DNA from: Icerya purchasi
Lineage: Eukaryota; Arthropoda; Insecta; Hemiptera; Monophlebidae
Length of the DNA: 64,000 nucleotides
Direction: 5' to 3'
Assembly (NCBI GenBank): GCA_039619475.1
Contig: CM077115.1
Location: 477,164,400 to 477,228,399, forward strand
Shown here: positions 32,730-45,480 of the stretch, in pieces
Layout: each line of letters opens with the position of its first letter
Numbering within the stretch: the first letter of the stretch is position 1
Position numbers and translations under genes: made by a program
The notes under the pieces: generated by a model
The model's input: only the letters and a program-made list of their open reading frames with translations
Told to the model about the DNA's origin: nothing
Databases searched by the model: none

Positions 32730-35700
32730 GGAAGAAGACATGTGTAATGAAAACAAACGTACACAAAGAATTTCTGATGGGGAATTACAGAGAACACAGG
32801 AAACTTGAATACGGTTAACGAACTGTGTATTATATGTCCCGCTGAGTAGAATACGAACCACATTTAAAAAATAATACGTGACCTGCGTACCTGGTCGACA
32901 CCTATTTGGCATCGTAAATGGATTTGGAATACTCAGTCACTATGATGATTTAGCGCTCAAGTGGAAGCTGTTAGAGTAACTAATACACAAAAGTATTCAA
33001 ACCGTCACCTTCGTTCATTACGTGATAATTATCATTCGGTCGAGCTAATCTTCATTAGGTGTGTTCCTTCACTGTGCTCCTCCTCAGGTACAAAAATTAA
33101 ACGAAATCGCTGCTCAAAGTGCGTAGAAAATTTTCCATCTTCATGTTCAATAAAAATAGATTCAGTTATGATAAAGATTCTAACAAAGTAGAGTAGAGTT
33201 CAAATCTGTTTTCAGTGTGTGCAGCTTTTTCAATTTTTAACGAATGAAAAGTTAGGTTTTTTCTCTTTTTGAAGGAAATACTAATGAGCCGTTTACCGAA
33301 TTTAAATTATTCACAACAGGATCTTTCTGCGATTCTCGCAATATTTTTCGAACGCGACGATGAACACCGTTGTCAATCGAGATGGTCGACTCTAATATGT
33401 AGTGCAAGTGGACTCTAAAATCGACTCTATCCTGGCACCCAGAGTCTAGTCGATCTCCTGTTATTGTTACAAATTCATTTTTACAGTGACAACATAAATA
33501 ATTAGTGATGCTTTATGTAAAAGCTCTTATAACGATAAGATCGATTTTTTGGATTAAAAAGAATCGTGTGCATTATAACAATTTGATAGTAAATTTGTTA
33601 CCCTTTTTTTTAACAATTAGTGTCACCCGAAATCGAACGGATGCCCGTTGATTGGAAAATGGAAGAAAGTTTCTTTCGTCACATTCGAAAAAAAAAACCT
33701 TCATGGTTCTGCTTTTTAACTGGCAAAATATATTGTTGCATACGCAAACTTATGACTGCTGTCCGCACAGCAGTTGTAATTCTACCAGACAGAAATAGAT
33801 GCAGTAATCACTGCAGCGTGAAATGGTTAAAAATTACGTAGACGTGGCTATCGAACAGTCTTGGCGGCCGAAAGAAGTAAATTTGATTAATTTTACATTG
33901 TTACAACAAGTGATGTTTTTTTTTTTTTTTCTTTTTCGGAGAAGTTTATATAATTATACTTGACAAGCTAATATTAATAATCGAAAAGAAAAAAAGAAAA
34001 AAAGGCAGAACGTGGGAAAGAAGTTCCCCTAAGGGGTTGCGAGCTCGATAATATTTCTTACAGAACACGTGATCGAACTGAACAGAATTTATCGGTTCCC
34101 CAAATCATGTTAATTAAGCTATAGGTATGCTTGAAATTACGACGCAACATGGTTCTTTCTTCGCAAAATACATAAAAAAACATGCAAATAACGGAAGCTG
34201 GACGTAAATTAGTTGTCATCTACAATAAAAAAAGTAAAGTAAGTCCCATATATCCTTGATAAGGTATCATGGATTGTGAAGTTAAGCTTTTCATAATGAA
34301 CCAAGCCCAACGACAATAATTAGAATGGGGGGGGGGGTCAGTTCCTTTCTAGGTGGAGAAATTATCTGTTTAATGCAAATCAAATAATTAGCAAATAAAA
34401 ATAGAAAAGTACTGTATCTATTGATTTAAATCCCGATGAAGGATGATCAGCTAATATAATTCGGTATATCGAATGACTGAAACCAGCGGAACGTTTTTTA
34501 ACATTCATTCCAAATTGCGATCATTCTGACAGTGGCGTGATAGATGACTTACAAAATTTTCCAAATAAGGCTTCATATTAATTTAGACATTGCTCCTAAT
34601 ATGAGTGGTAAAAAAGTAACGGAATATGAAAGCACAAATGTTAGAAATAATTTTGTGCATTTATTCCTTATTGCGACCGCGTCCTTTAACGAACTATAGT
34701 TCCCACCCAATATTTTTCGCTTCATAAGCATATTCTCATCTTCAACGAGCGATTGGAAATATGTTTCCCACCACTACATTTATAAAAATATTTGAATAAA
34801 TGTAATTTCAAAAATTTAGACCAAGTAATTTTAAACGAGAACTACGTTCTAAGGCGTATTTTAATGTAAAATATGTTCGCTTGGTACGAGATTTTAATTA
34901 ATGTATTGTTTCCATCTGCTAGTAAAAAATTACTACGTTTTAAAGATATTAAATACGTACACGTTGATCTTGTTGTTCCGATTCAGCAAAAGCCCTTCCA
35001 GATTGATGTATACAAAACGCGTTTTAATAATTCGTACGAATAAAAAAGAAAACGATATAGTCGTAAATGCGCGGACTTGTAAATAAAATGACCCACCTCA
35101 AAATGACTGCATCTACCAAAGTATAGAATGGCATCCTTCGAAAGCTTGATGGTACTAGGCACGATTTACGAAAGCTGGCAATAAATTTTAATCAAATATC
35201 TAAGGTCTTTGAAATTATTTGTACGGTTCAAAGGAGAAGTTTTGTGGTATCTACAAGACTCGAAGGTTTTAACAGTGAAAAATGTTAGTAGATACGAATT
35301 ATAGCGGGAAATATGTGCGTCTGAAGCACCAATCTGTTACCGAAAATCGGCTGCTGCCGAAATGACATCAAGAAGTTTCAGTTAGCATTAGAAGAAAGAT
35401 GGTAATAATGTTGAAATAGTAGAATACAGTTGAAGTAAATTATTACAAATTTAATAAATGTATATCCGATTGATGTAAACTCTGCGAAATAGATATCTCT
35501 TTCAATAGTAACAGCTGTTTTGCGATTTACTTAATAATAATTGTTAATTACATCGACGAATACGATCGCTGTTAAAAGAGCGATTAAGCAGAGACCAGGA
35601 ACTAGTATGATTGAGGAACGTTTAGTTAATTTCACATAAGCAAGCGATTTGCAGCGTAATTTAAATTTCAATGATATAATTAATACTACGCGTACCGAAA

Positions 35701-37844
35701 ACCGTGAAAACGTACCTATAAAAATTAAACACGTAATAATAGTTAAGCTCTATTTCTTTCAATTCATTTGAACGCTTGTAATGTATAATATATTTATGCG
35801 ATAAACGTATTATTTAAGATAATTTGGTTTCTTCTACTATTGAACCGTTTCAATATTATTAATTAAACTTTTATACTTTGTTTTCTAGAATTTTTTGCCT
35901 TGTTTTTTTTTTTTTTTTTTTTTTTTAATAAATTTAGTTTTATTCGAGTAAATCCATTTTCGATTTTATTGTATTCTGTCGATTTTGTGTCATACGTATA
36001 CTGTTGCTACGTGCTTTTATACTACGTTTGTATTATTCTGTATTTTTCATGATACTCGATAAATTTCTTTTCCTTTTTTTTCTGCTAATTTTAAAATTAT
36101 TTTGTTAAAAAATTGTTTAAATATCAATTTCTTACTCCGATAGAGAGAAAGAGAGAGAAAAAAGATTATTATATCTTAAAAAAGGTATCCTCATTTTTCG
36201 GCATCTTGTTTTTCTTATATTTCGTTTTTTCTCTGATTTTATTTTGTAATGCAAAAATCGTAAAATATTTCGATATTAATAGGCAAAAACAAAATGTGAA
36301 CACGCTCGAATAGTATTTTTGATGGTTTAATAAATGTAACAACAGTGCTGCGTATATACGATTAAATCTAGCAGGGATAGTAGGAGCACTTGTGGAACGT
36401 AGACGAACGAAGGGAATAGGGAGCTTTAGTAGATGTAATTTAATAATTAAATTAAATACAAGTTCGCGATAAGCATTTATAAATAAATATATTGTGCAGT
36501 TGAATATTTCCTAAGATTTAGTTATTCCAAAAGTTGTAAGAGGCACCTGGCACAGTTGAACCCTTACCTCAAAAATGCTAAATCCGACGATCCTGTTTTG
36601 TGTACAAATTCGTATTACGCATTTGCGACAGCAACATATTTACAAATAATTACCGTCTAATGAAAGTTGAAAAAAAGAGGGAAGGGGTCATTGATGCGTG
36701 TTTCAGCACAGTAACCGGCGTCATATAGTTTGTCGTCGCCTTGTTCAGAAAAGCGAGTTGATGTCTGGATAGTGACGTGTAAGGCCTAGGGAGCCAAGAA
36801 GCGGCCATTTATTTCACAAGCGATCCTTGGAGGGTTTTTCTCTTTTTTACATTTTTCATTTGTATGTTGCTTTTGTTTCTTTGTTAACTCAGCAAACTAC
36901 CTCCGCCTGTTGTACTTTTTAATTATCCGTCGTGTAATTCGAAATTTCCAGCGGCCCAGTCGTCCGTAAAAGCTATTAGTTTCTTCAGAAGCCTGTCATT
37001 GTTTAAACTGCGTTTTTTTGTAATTCGCATCGTAAAAATTAACCGGTAAAGAATTCAACAGTTGCAGTTTCGATGAAATAACAATTACAAATCATAAATA
37101 ATAGTCGATGATGAAAATTAAAAAATCATTAAAATTTCAAAAATAAACATAAAATTCGCAATCGGCTTTAATGCAATATCTTGATTGATGATAATATTTT
37201 TATTCTTATTTAAAACACAATAAAACGAATAACAATAACTGAAATGCGCAATTAATTGATTACATAAAAAGAAATAAAGCGTAAAAGCATCTATAATTTA
37301 ATAAAAGTAATAAATCATAGCGTAATTATTTAAATATATCAACATGTTACGAAGTAATGTACTATATTCACAGTGACAATTTAAATATAAAAATTGTAAG
37401 CGATTTCAATCAATTAACGACAGTTAACATTTCTTTTAAACTTTTGTGCGGTTTATTTTTATGTAGATGACTTCACATTCTTAACCCCATTTCCAAACAG
37501 ATTGTGAAGTTCGGACGACTTGTTAATATATTCCAAACATAATTGCCTCCCTAAATGTCTGCAGCCAAATCTAACATCTATTGATATTTGTTTCAATTCC
37601 TTTGAGAGAATAAATTTCGAAGTATCCCATACCAAATCTTCGGTATCTGTCTTTTCATTCGGACCATTTGACTACCGACAAATACGTGTTCTAATTCAAA
37701 ATCGACTCGTTATGTTAGAAATTTAAGTTTGTTCTTACATCCTAAACTAACATGGACTTTTCACAGTCACTGGTAGAACTTGTAATTAAATCGTTATAGC
37801 CCCTTATTAAAGGCTATAAGTAATTCATGTTGATCCGGTCACTT
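32730..37844. other. Long stretch without recognised gene
   Basis: Nothing coding is supported in these 5.1 kb. Contents: a family segment shared with 16.3 kb at 34235-34350, including a 10-base G-run at 34327; T-runs at 33916-33931 and 35905-35927; and AT-rich sequence elsewhere. Open frames at 32961-33191, 33620-33841, 34901-35086, 36113-36313 and 37520-37726 show no domain. If the Popeye gene has further 5' exons inside the window, this is one place they could hide, but I did not see them. Confidence 0.45.
34235..34350 (-). repeat. Segment repeated from 16.3 kb
   Basis: Reverse complement of the 16325-16440 segment, sharing GTGAAGTTAAGCTTTTCATA and TAAAGTAAGTCCCATAT words with several mismatches. 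Bounded here by a G-run on the 3' side. Confidence 0.45.
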
Positions 37845-37849
37845 TAAGT

Positions 37850-38620
37850 CAGTTATATATATAAAAGCTTTATTAGATCGAAACTGGATTATGGAGCGAT
37901 TTTTTATGGGTCGGCTTCAAAGTCCCAGCTGCTTAGGAAATTAGTCATTACAGAATCTTGGCTTAGATTAATCACGGGTAACATCAGGTCGTCCCCTACT
38001 ATCGGTCTTCAAATGAGAACCAAAATTACTCCCGTGCATATTAGAAGAAATAATTTAACCGATAAATTTGTACTTAAGTATTGTAATTATAAATATCCGT
38101 AGTTCATAAGCAAGATAATGCAGTTAAGTAGTAATTGCAGATTTGTTCATCATAGAACGCCGCTCTTGCTCAAAAGAACTAGGATGTATTATAGTTACAG
38201 TCCAGCTCTCTTGTGTCATCTTCTCCCTCCAATTATTTTAATGTAAGTTATGACACCTTAATCTTATCAAATTAGACATTAATATTAACACCTTTAAAAG
38301 CTCGCCTCTACTGCCTGGTAACATTGTGAACTCTGTTTTTCTAGGTACTGTGAAACAATTATACTCTGGTAACCGGGGTTGATCTTTTTACCGATGGTGC
38401 TAAATTCCGTGGATTTAATGAAGATGTAGTGGCAGGGTTTATTATATTATTATAGAAGGTATTGCTGAAGCTTGTGCTTCCTATATCTTGTTCTTTCCTT
38501 CCTCACTAATTATTCCTGCTATTTGTTCCTTTTTAGATAATATTTCTAATCGGATCCAAATATAACCGACTTCTTTCCTTACCGTTTGTTTCTGGGTAAA
38601 GGTCCTCGGTTGACGAGCCC

Positions 38621-38651
<31 letters not shown>

Positions 38652-39176
38652 AGAAGGTATCACTGAGCAGAAATTTAAATTGCCTTCGGAGGCTTCGATT
38701 TTTATGACCGAGCTTCTTGCTATTAACAAGGCATTAGAGTTTGTAGCATTTTTGGACAGCCTTTGTTTTATAGAGGATATTAACCACCTGTTATTTAATT
38801 GCGTTCAATATGGACAACAAGAGACTTATGTTCTCTAAAGACCCTACGTTGTACGGCATTTATTCTCTTCTGTGTATTTTTTATCTTCTTTGTTCCCGTG
38901 ATAAAATTTTCTTTTTTCTTTTTAAGTTTATTGAAAGAAATAAGATTATTAATTAATTTTTGTTCTATTTAATTCACCCTCCCTCTTATTTATTAGAGTT
39001 TAATATTTTGTTTATGTAGGCGGCTAGTTTTATTCCATTCTCTTTTCTTTATCCATTTACTGATTATTATTAACTTTTTAGATTTTCAGTTTAAGTTGCT
39101 TGGGAGTTATTTATTAATTATTGGCCACGAGAACGTTACAATTTGGTCTGGGCCAAAAAAACAAAAAAAAAAAAAA
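37850..39176 (+). mobile_element. 5'-truncated LINE, invaded by another LINE
   Basis: A plus-strand LINE remnant. It begins in the RT thumb region (YKSFIRSKLDYGAIFYGSAS), continues with ITGNIRSSPTIGLQMRTKIT, and later has RNase H blocks: DLFTDGAKFRGFNEDVVAGF near 38374, then EASIFMTELLAINKALEFV near 38685-38745. A C-terminal CFIEDINHLLFNCVQYGQQE follows near 38763. The end of the RNase H domain is missing between 38755 and 38765. The 3' end, TTTGGTCTGGGCC, leads into an A-rich tail at 39156-39177. The RNase H domain is interrupted at 38463-38650 by a different LINE tail. Stops and frame changes make it inactive. Confidence 0.75.
38463..38650 (+). mobile_element. LINE family A tail nested in another LINE
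   Basis: This 188-bp insert is flanked by an exact 10-bp duplication, TAGAAGGTAT, at 38453-38462 and 38651-38660. It contains only the end of LINE family A: a frame reading CASYILFFPSSLIIPAICSF then LDNISNRIQI and a stop, a short 3' UTR ending GGTTGACGAGCCC, and about 31 A residues. Removing it restores continuity of the RNase H sequence of the host LINE. It is a severely 5'-truncated retrotransposition product. Confidence 0.88.
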
Positions 39177-40680
39177 ACAACTAATGCGATAAACGATAGT
39201 TGATAATGAAAATCGATAGTAAAAGATGATAATTAAAATAGTGATAAATTCTCCTTTAGGGAGGGTGTCGTTATTAATCGTGGGTGCGTGTGTGTGTGTT
39301 GACATGGTATACTGTGGTGGAGGGATTATTCTAATACTAATAAACAGCGATGCGTAATATCGACCGTCTCACTCTCTCTTTAATTTAAAACGTATCACAA
39401 AAAAATGAAAAATTTTAAATACGGAATATACGTGACCGAGCTGTTTACGCTCGTCATTAGAGATTATTTCATACATATGACACAGCACAATTCAGTTTAT
39501 GGATCCAGAATCAGCAGAAATAGCACAATAAACGGGCATTAACAAAGCAAGAGAAAACTTTAAAATTCACGCTGTGCGACCAGAAAAAATTTCATCAAAA
39601 TATTTATTTTTATTCAAGACTGCGGCTTGTTAACTAACAAATTCGATTTGACAAAATTATTAGTGCGTGTCTCATATCCGTATTACCCCAGACATTGCTG
39701 ACGGTTTCTTGCCGCCTTTTTAAATATAATATTTTTGCCCTACCTTAAATATAACACTTAGGTCACGGTAATATGGACAGCACTTTATTTATCTAATCCT
39801 CTAATCCTGAGAAGCAGGAGTTTCCTTCAAAATACAACCATCCTACTTATGGTTATAATCCTTCACTTATCGATCTTAAACGTCACTCTTATTTGTAAAT
39901 TACATCTATTTTTTTTTTTAACAAGCTACAAAATTTAATTGCCGAAAAAAGATTCTATGGTAACGCACATTGATATACAAAAAAAAAAAAAAAAAAAAAA
40001 AAAACAAAAACAACTGCTTTTCTTTAAGTGTCAAATTTTTCTTTAAACTCGGCACTGCTGTTATTTCAGAGTTATAAACTAATTTCGTAGTCGAATAAAT
40101 ATTATAACATGAAAATTAACTCATTTCCAATTAATTACGTCAGCTTCATGATCAAATGAATAGTTCGCGGGCCAAAGGAGAGAAATGCAAATTGCGTCAT
40201 TGCTGACTTCCATTCATTCACTGAAATATTTGTAATCCAATATTATTATTGACCTTAAAATAATTGTATTCTTCTCTTCGCATTAAATTTCATTATTGCG
40301 AAATTTAATTTAAATGTGTTTTTTTCTTTTCTTTTTCGTTTTTATTAATGTTACCCTAATGTTGCCTTTTTCCATGTAATTTAACGTTTTGTAAAACCCG
40401 TAACAAGTGTGATTACCGTAAAATATGCGCCTATTCCCAGTTTTACCCTTTGCATTGGGTTACTTAATAAGATACTACGATTAAAGAAAAACTTTCGATC
40501 ATTAGATAATCGAATTAAATCGATTATTCGGAGGGGGCGGGGTAGTATTTGTCTTAATTTGATTGTAGCAGTTCTTTTTGGATAACAGAATATTATTAGG
40601 CGTGAGTCAAAAAAAAAAAATAAACACGAGTGTTGATTCGTTGTTTTCCTGAATAACCTGTCATTTCTTTTCTGTTACAG
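39177..40680. other. Non-coding DNA upstream of Popeye exon
   Basis: Presumed intron or upstream flank of the Popeye gene. It holds A-runs (39978-40004 and 40610-40621) and AT-rich sequence. The last bases, TTTCTTTTCTGTTACAG, are a good polypyrimidine tract and splice acceptor for the exon at 40681. Confidence 0.5.
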
Positions 40681-40838
40681 CTATACACGGACGTCTTCAA
40701 ACCTTTAAAAGTGTCAAGAGTTCAGTTCAAGAAATTACTGAAATGCATGAAGGAGACAAGGCAGCTTAAATATCAAGAAATTTACGCTCAAGAAAAAATT
40801 ACTAAAGTAGAAAGTGTATCCGTTGTTTTAAGCGGCAA
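40681..40838 (+). CDS. Popeye-domain protein, internal exon (first seen)
   Basis: A 158-base internal exon of a POPDC/BVES-family gene, whose proteins are membrane-anchored cAMP-binding proteins of the plasma membrane with roles in muscle and heart in animals. The translation starts LYTDVFKPLKVSRVQFKKLL and ends EKITKVESVSVVLSGK, in the first half of the Popeye domain (the 'LY..VF.PL.VSR..F' and 'SLVLSG(K/R)' blocks). The exon follows TCTGTTACAG and is closed by GTAAGT. It enters in phase 0 and leaves two bases (AA) that join the G of the next exon to make lysine. No in-frame stop. The start codon and membrane segments must be encoded further upstream and were not found. Orthology is by recall of the family; the single-copy or paralog status is unknown. 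Confidence 0.9.
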
Positions 40839-41095
40839 GTAAGTTTCCGGTTAAATTCTTCCTTAATTTTCGTATTAATTGCGCGCAGTTTTCTCCATTT
40901 ATTACCGCCACACCACTCTAAGCCATTCAGCGTTCAAAATTTATACGCTGGTGACGAACTCCAGAGAGACTCGTTTCACGCTGAATCTGTTAAACTTTTT
41001 TTAATCTTATGTTGCTAAAAGATAAAACGCCTAGTCAGAAAATTTCCCGATGAGTCCGACCTTACAATTTTTGTCCGTAAAATTGAGTTTTTTCT

Positions 41096-41330
41096 TTTTT
41101 TTTTTTTTTTTTTAATTTATTTGGGCTTGTCAACTACGAACAAACAATTTTCGGTATTTTCAATTTAGTGAAACTTGAATTCCTCTCGGATTAAACACCA
41201 TTAGAGTTAATAAACTACGCTAACCTAGCTACAAGATGGGATATTGCGTAGCTTCACTTGCGTTTGAACTTGTTTTGTTTCTGTTTTTGTTGGGTTTTTT
41301 TTTTTCGTTTTTTTTATTTTACATGTGCGT
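41096..41330 (-). mobile_element. Possible LINE/SINE tail
   Basis: On the minus strand, TTGTTTGTTCGTAGTTGACAAGCCC runs into an A-rich tail (T-run 41093-41115 on plus). It resembles the GGTTGACGAGCC-poly(A) 3' end of LINE family A and, more weakly, the tail of the SINE at 9.2 kb. Upstream sequence has no clear tRNA boxes. It is either a decayed SINE sharing the LINE tail or a short LINE fragment. Confidence 0.35.
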
Positions 41331-43444
41331 CTCTAATCCGAGTTTAAACCGATAAGGCAAGTTTATTATGTAAATTATAAGATACAGATGGTAATAACGA
41401 GTTTGAAACGACCTATGCAATCAAATTTATTATGATGTCCGGTACACTTAAAGCCTAAGATAAATTTATTCTGATTTCTACGAGGCAGTTATGAAAACCC
41501 GCTCATTAACTAATTCTTCAGCCATATGCTGTAAGTTGAATCGGTAAATAGTATCTAGGAAATCACATACGATACGCTAATTAGACAATTTTCATATACG
41601 GCTGTTTTTTAAAAATTCCCTACGCAGTAATAACAATTTAGCCTTTTCAAAAATACCCAAGCTTCGTATATAGCTTTCATTCCATTTAGAAAAGAAAAAA
41701 ATGTAACTTATATAACTACCCCGCATGGTCGAATAATGAGTAATATTCATTTAATAGTAACAATTTAACAATCGTTATAAATTCTTTATTTTGTCAGAAG
41801 TCAACGTTTATTTATTATTATTATTATTATTATTTTTTGTAATGCCCGCTGTACGAAATGCGTGCGAAAAATGAAAGGAAAACAAATCCACGTGTCGACG
41901 AATTATTTTAACCGTCAACTGGTATCGTGAATTTGATATGCGTAACTGGAATTATGGCGTGCACTTTTCAAAACTTAAAGTTTCTTCCGGTTTCGTTTAT
42001 CGTTACTAAGGTAAAAATGAAATGAATAATGAGAAATTCGCTATTCTCATATTTTTTTAATAAAAAATAAAGTTCCGTTCATTGTCTGGTGTGTGAGTAC
42101 TTGTTTATGTCGAGTTTTCATTTATACGGCTAAAATGCCGAATGGAAAATCGTTAAACGAGGAAATTCAAACGTAAGGTAATAAAAAGTGCGCAAACTCG
42201 GAGTGATAAGAAACGATAAATTCAGTTTGACCATTGTCATTAGTTTCAGAAGTATATTCTTCAGCATTAGAGAACTTACAGTATATATCTGTAGATCAAC
42301 GTAAAAAAATCACTCATTGTCTGATGAAATTACGTTACTTTTTCAGTCGATGAAGATAACGACCAAAAGGGGGACAACAAATGTAGCGTCAAAGTGATAG
42401 GTTTAAAATATGTCCTCGAACATATGGCGCTCAGAAATCAGTTAATTAGAACTTACAAAATATGCCCGTAGGTGAGCATCGTTATAGTGCTCGCTCTTCT
42501 ACTGAGGAAATTGCTGTTCTTTCATTCGATCAGGGTATCAACGACCAGAAGAATATACCTTTATATCGGTGAATATTTCATACAAATAATTTCAAAACTT
42601 CGAAGGCTATTTAATAAACTTTATGATATCCGTTGACGTTGTCGATGAAAAGCGATAACAGTTATTGGTAAAATTCGTCTAATCAAACAATATCTCGTTT
42701 GAATATTTCTTTTTTTCCCTTTCTTGCGCTTATAGAAAATTAATAATTTCCAAATATAGCTTTTATTATTATAGAAATTTACTTGATTACCAAGAGAGAC
42801 TAAATAATATTAGAAGTCACAAAGCTAATAAAATTTTTTCGAAATGATTAAAAATTATTATAAATAGAGCAATTGTTTTAAGAAACATCTTATTTTGCTA
42901 TGCGCACCTCTTTATCGTTGCGTTATGTATAACAACATGTGTTAACGCCACTTAGATATGTAACTGCGAGAAAAAAAAAAGTAGTTTAATTGTAAATTAA
43001 TTATTAACATTGGAGTAAGGTGAAAAATGTAAAAAACAAATTTGACCGAGTAAATAATTTTCATTTACTTCCCCGAAAATTGTTATTAACTGAATGTCGT
43101 GCAAATTAAGAAGGTGAAAAGGTAAAATTCAAAAATTCATGCATTTTTATCGCCCTTTGAAACGCACATTAAAAAGGAATACTAAAAAAGCCGTCGTTAA
43201 CATTTCCAAAAGTCACGTCCACATCGCAAACTAAAAAAACCAAATTCGAAAATAATTATCAGTCTTACAAGGAGCAAAATTAGGCTGAAAAAAAAAAGAA
43301 ATGAAATATTTACCGTCACTCGTCGCGTACCCTAATTCGAACAGAAATTCTTCGCCCTTTCCTCGCTATTCCAACTATGTGCAACGATACTCAGTCGAAA
43401 AATCACACATTAGTCAGAATTCTAAAAATTTCAACAATTAAGGT

Positions 43445-44100
43445 AGGGGCGGATCTAGAGAGACATTTTGGAAAAGGAAATTGTACAATTACGTAATACT
43501 TTACACGGCAAGCAGTAGATTTAAGAAACACCTTGTTTCATAAAGAAAATCAAATAGAGCGACCTCCTTAGAAATTTAAAAATGTTTTAAAAATACATAA
43601 CTATTACAATTTTTAATTTAACTTTTGTTTTACTTTTAAAGGTGAAAAATAAAACGAATTTATAAAATTGTAGCTGAAATGGTAGTTTAGAATTTCAATA
43701 GTAAATTACTAGAAAGATTAGAACGATAGTATTTTGATTACGACTTTATTTCTTTTTTATTTTTGTTATTAATCCGATTCGAATTTTTTGCCCGTGAGCA
43801 GGTAAAAATTTCTTTCATTGAACTATTTTCATTTATATTGCAAAATGAAAATGAAAAATAAATAAAAAAGATACAAGATCGACGACAGTTGTATATTTAA
43901 AACCGAATAAAAACGTAACATTAATAGTTTTACTAGAAAACAGCATGAAATATTAGTTATAATTAAATCCATATGTTGTAACATTTATACAAATCTTTTA
44001 TAGTATAAATTACACTTCTCTCTTGTAACAAATATTTTTTCATCGAGTTTTTGGTTGTTGGGAGGGGTCCCCTATTTCCCTTCTCGTAGATCCGCCACTG
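43445..44100. mobile_element. hAT non-autonomous element with 8-bp target duplication
   Basis: The left end AGGGGCGGATCTAGAGA and the reversed right end CAGTGGCGGATCTACGAGA form terminal inverted repeats. They are flanked by ATTAAGGT (43437-43444) and ATTAAGGC (44101-44108), an 8-bp target duplication with one mismatch, as expected for hAT. The 656-bp body is AT-rich and has no open frame with a recognisable transposase. Both ends sit inside the large Popeye intron. Confidence 0.8.
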
Positions 44101-44236
44101 ATTAAGGCAGCTCAACGTATCTATAGAGGAAGCCGCAGATATCTTTTAGTTAAAGATCCAATGCTTTTTTACAGGTGCGTGTAGCCGATTCGAAAATGAA
44201 AACTACCGGAACAAAAAAAAAAAAATTAATATTTCT

Positions 44237-45480
44237 ATGAAAAACCGCCGAATATGCTTTCCCCTATCTTCCAACTTACCAACTCTTTCCTCAGTTGTAC
44301 CCTGCTTAGCTAGGTTTTTTTTTTCGACCGTCGGCTGGCCTATGGTAAACGAAACCGTATTTATTCGATTGAATCACACTCATCTTATGCATATTTTTAA
44401 TCCAAATCTACTCTTAATCTCGTTTTCTAGGCATTAAGTTTCGTTTTTAATTGTGATCTACACAATTTTTCGCTATCCTCATTTATAGGGATTCTCTCCC
44501 GAATCCGCTTATAATTGCTCGTCCCCTTCTTTTTCAATCGTCTCCTGCGCATATTTCAAGAACTTTTACTCGTCCAGTTTTCCCTTAGCCTTACCTTATC
44601 TTTCTTGATCTTACCCTAAAATATGAAATTCTCTACAGCACTTTCAATAGTGACCCGTGCCTCCTTCTTGATGTTTCTACTTTGTCCGTTCAATATCTTT
44701 TTATCACTCCTAAGCAAATTTTTTTATAATTTCCAGCACATTATCGTTTTTTTTTCGTTATAATCCGTTTGTTCAAAAATATCTTCTTTCTCGCCACTAT
44801 TCAATTCGTCTCTAGATAGATATCAGTGCTTCCTCATTGTGGCGAAAAACAACTGTAAGACAACTTTTGATCTAAGTTTTTACTCTCGAACGGGCTAACA
44901 CGAAGACAGACGTACCTTCAAAACTACCAAAAAAAACCATAGAAAACTACTTATTTATTTATTTATTTATTTATTTATTTTTTTAACTCTCTTTCTCCTA
45001 GATTTAGAATCTGAAATAGACCTTTCAATCACCGCCTTCCGAACATTCACTTTTACAGTGAGGTATCTTCCTTCACAGACATGATCCGTTTTTACCAACT
45101 CCGTTACTTATTACTATGTTTCAAATTTTGCAATGAATTCTTCTGCACTTCAGTTCTTATTTTTTCCGAAATTTATAGTATTCCTTAAATCTTTCTGATC
45201 ACACTTAATTTCTTTCTGCTTTCGGGCTCTGTTTTTCCTTAAAACTTGTTTATTATTCTAATTCTTTGGAAAAAAAATTTCATCTTATCTTACTTAGCAC
45301 CCTGCCTTCGGAAACTCTATTCGAATACTCTACGGAAGCGCTTTGTCTGGGAGCTCGAACAACATTCTAGTCTAATATCTTCGGCTTTTGACTCGATTTT
45401 TCGTTCCTTTAACTATTTCTATGTGTTACTCGCTGACATCTTAATTAATCGCGGCAGAAAATATTACTTTAATTTTTAAA
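44237..45480 (+). other. Pyrimidine-rich block, origin unclear
   Basis: The plus strand is rich in C and T, giving open frames at 44237-44437 and 45246-45479 full of F, L and S, with a (TTTA)n microsatellite at 44949-44980. The composition is like the LINE family A sense strand, but I found no RT, endonuclease or RNase H motif. Not annotated as a gene. Confidence 0.3.

Noticed and set aside
32612..32912. Frames with long runs of isoleucine or asparagine
   Set aside because: They are the (ATT)n microsatellite read in different frames.
35090..35420. Possible retrotransposon-like coding sequence
   Set aside because: Short frames suggested a mobile-element protein, but no ordered motifs could be established.
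1..40680. Upstream Popeye exons encoding the membrane segments
   Set aside because: I looked for plus-strand exons with hydrophobic segments and compatible phase but found none I could defend, so none is reported.
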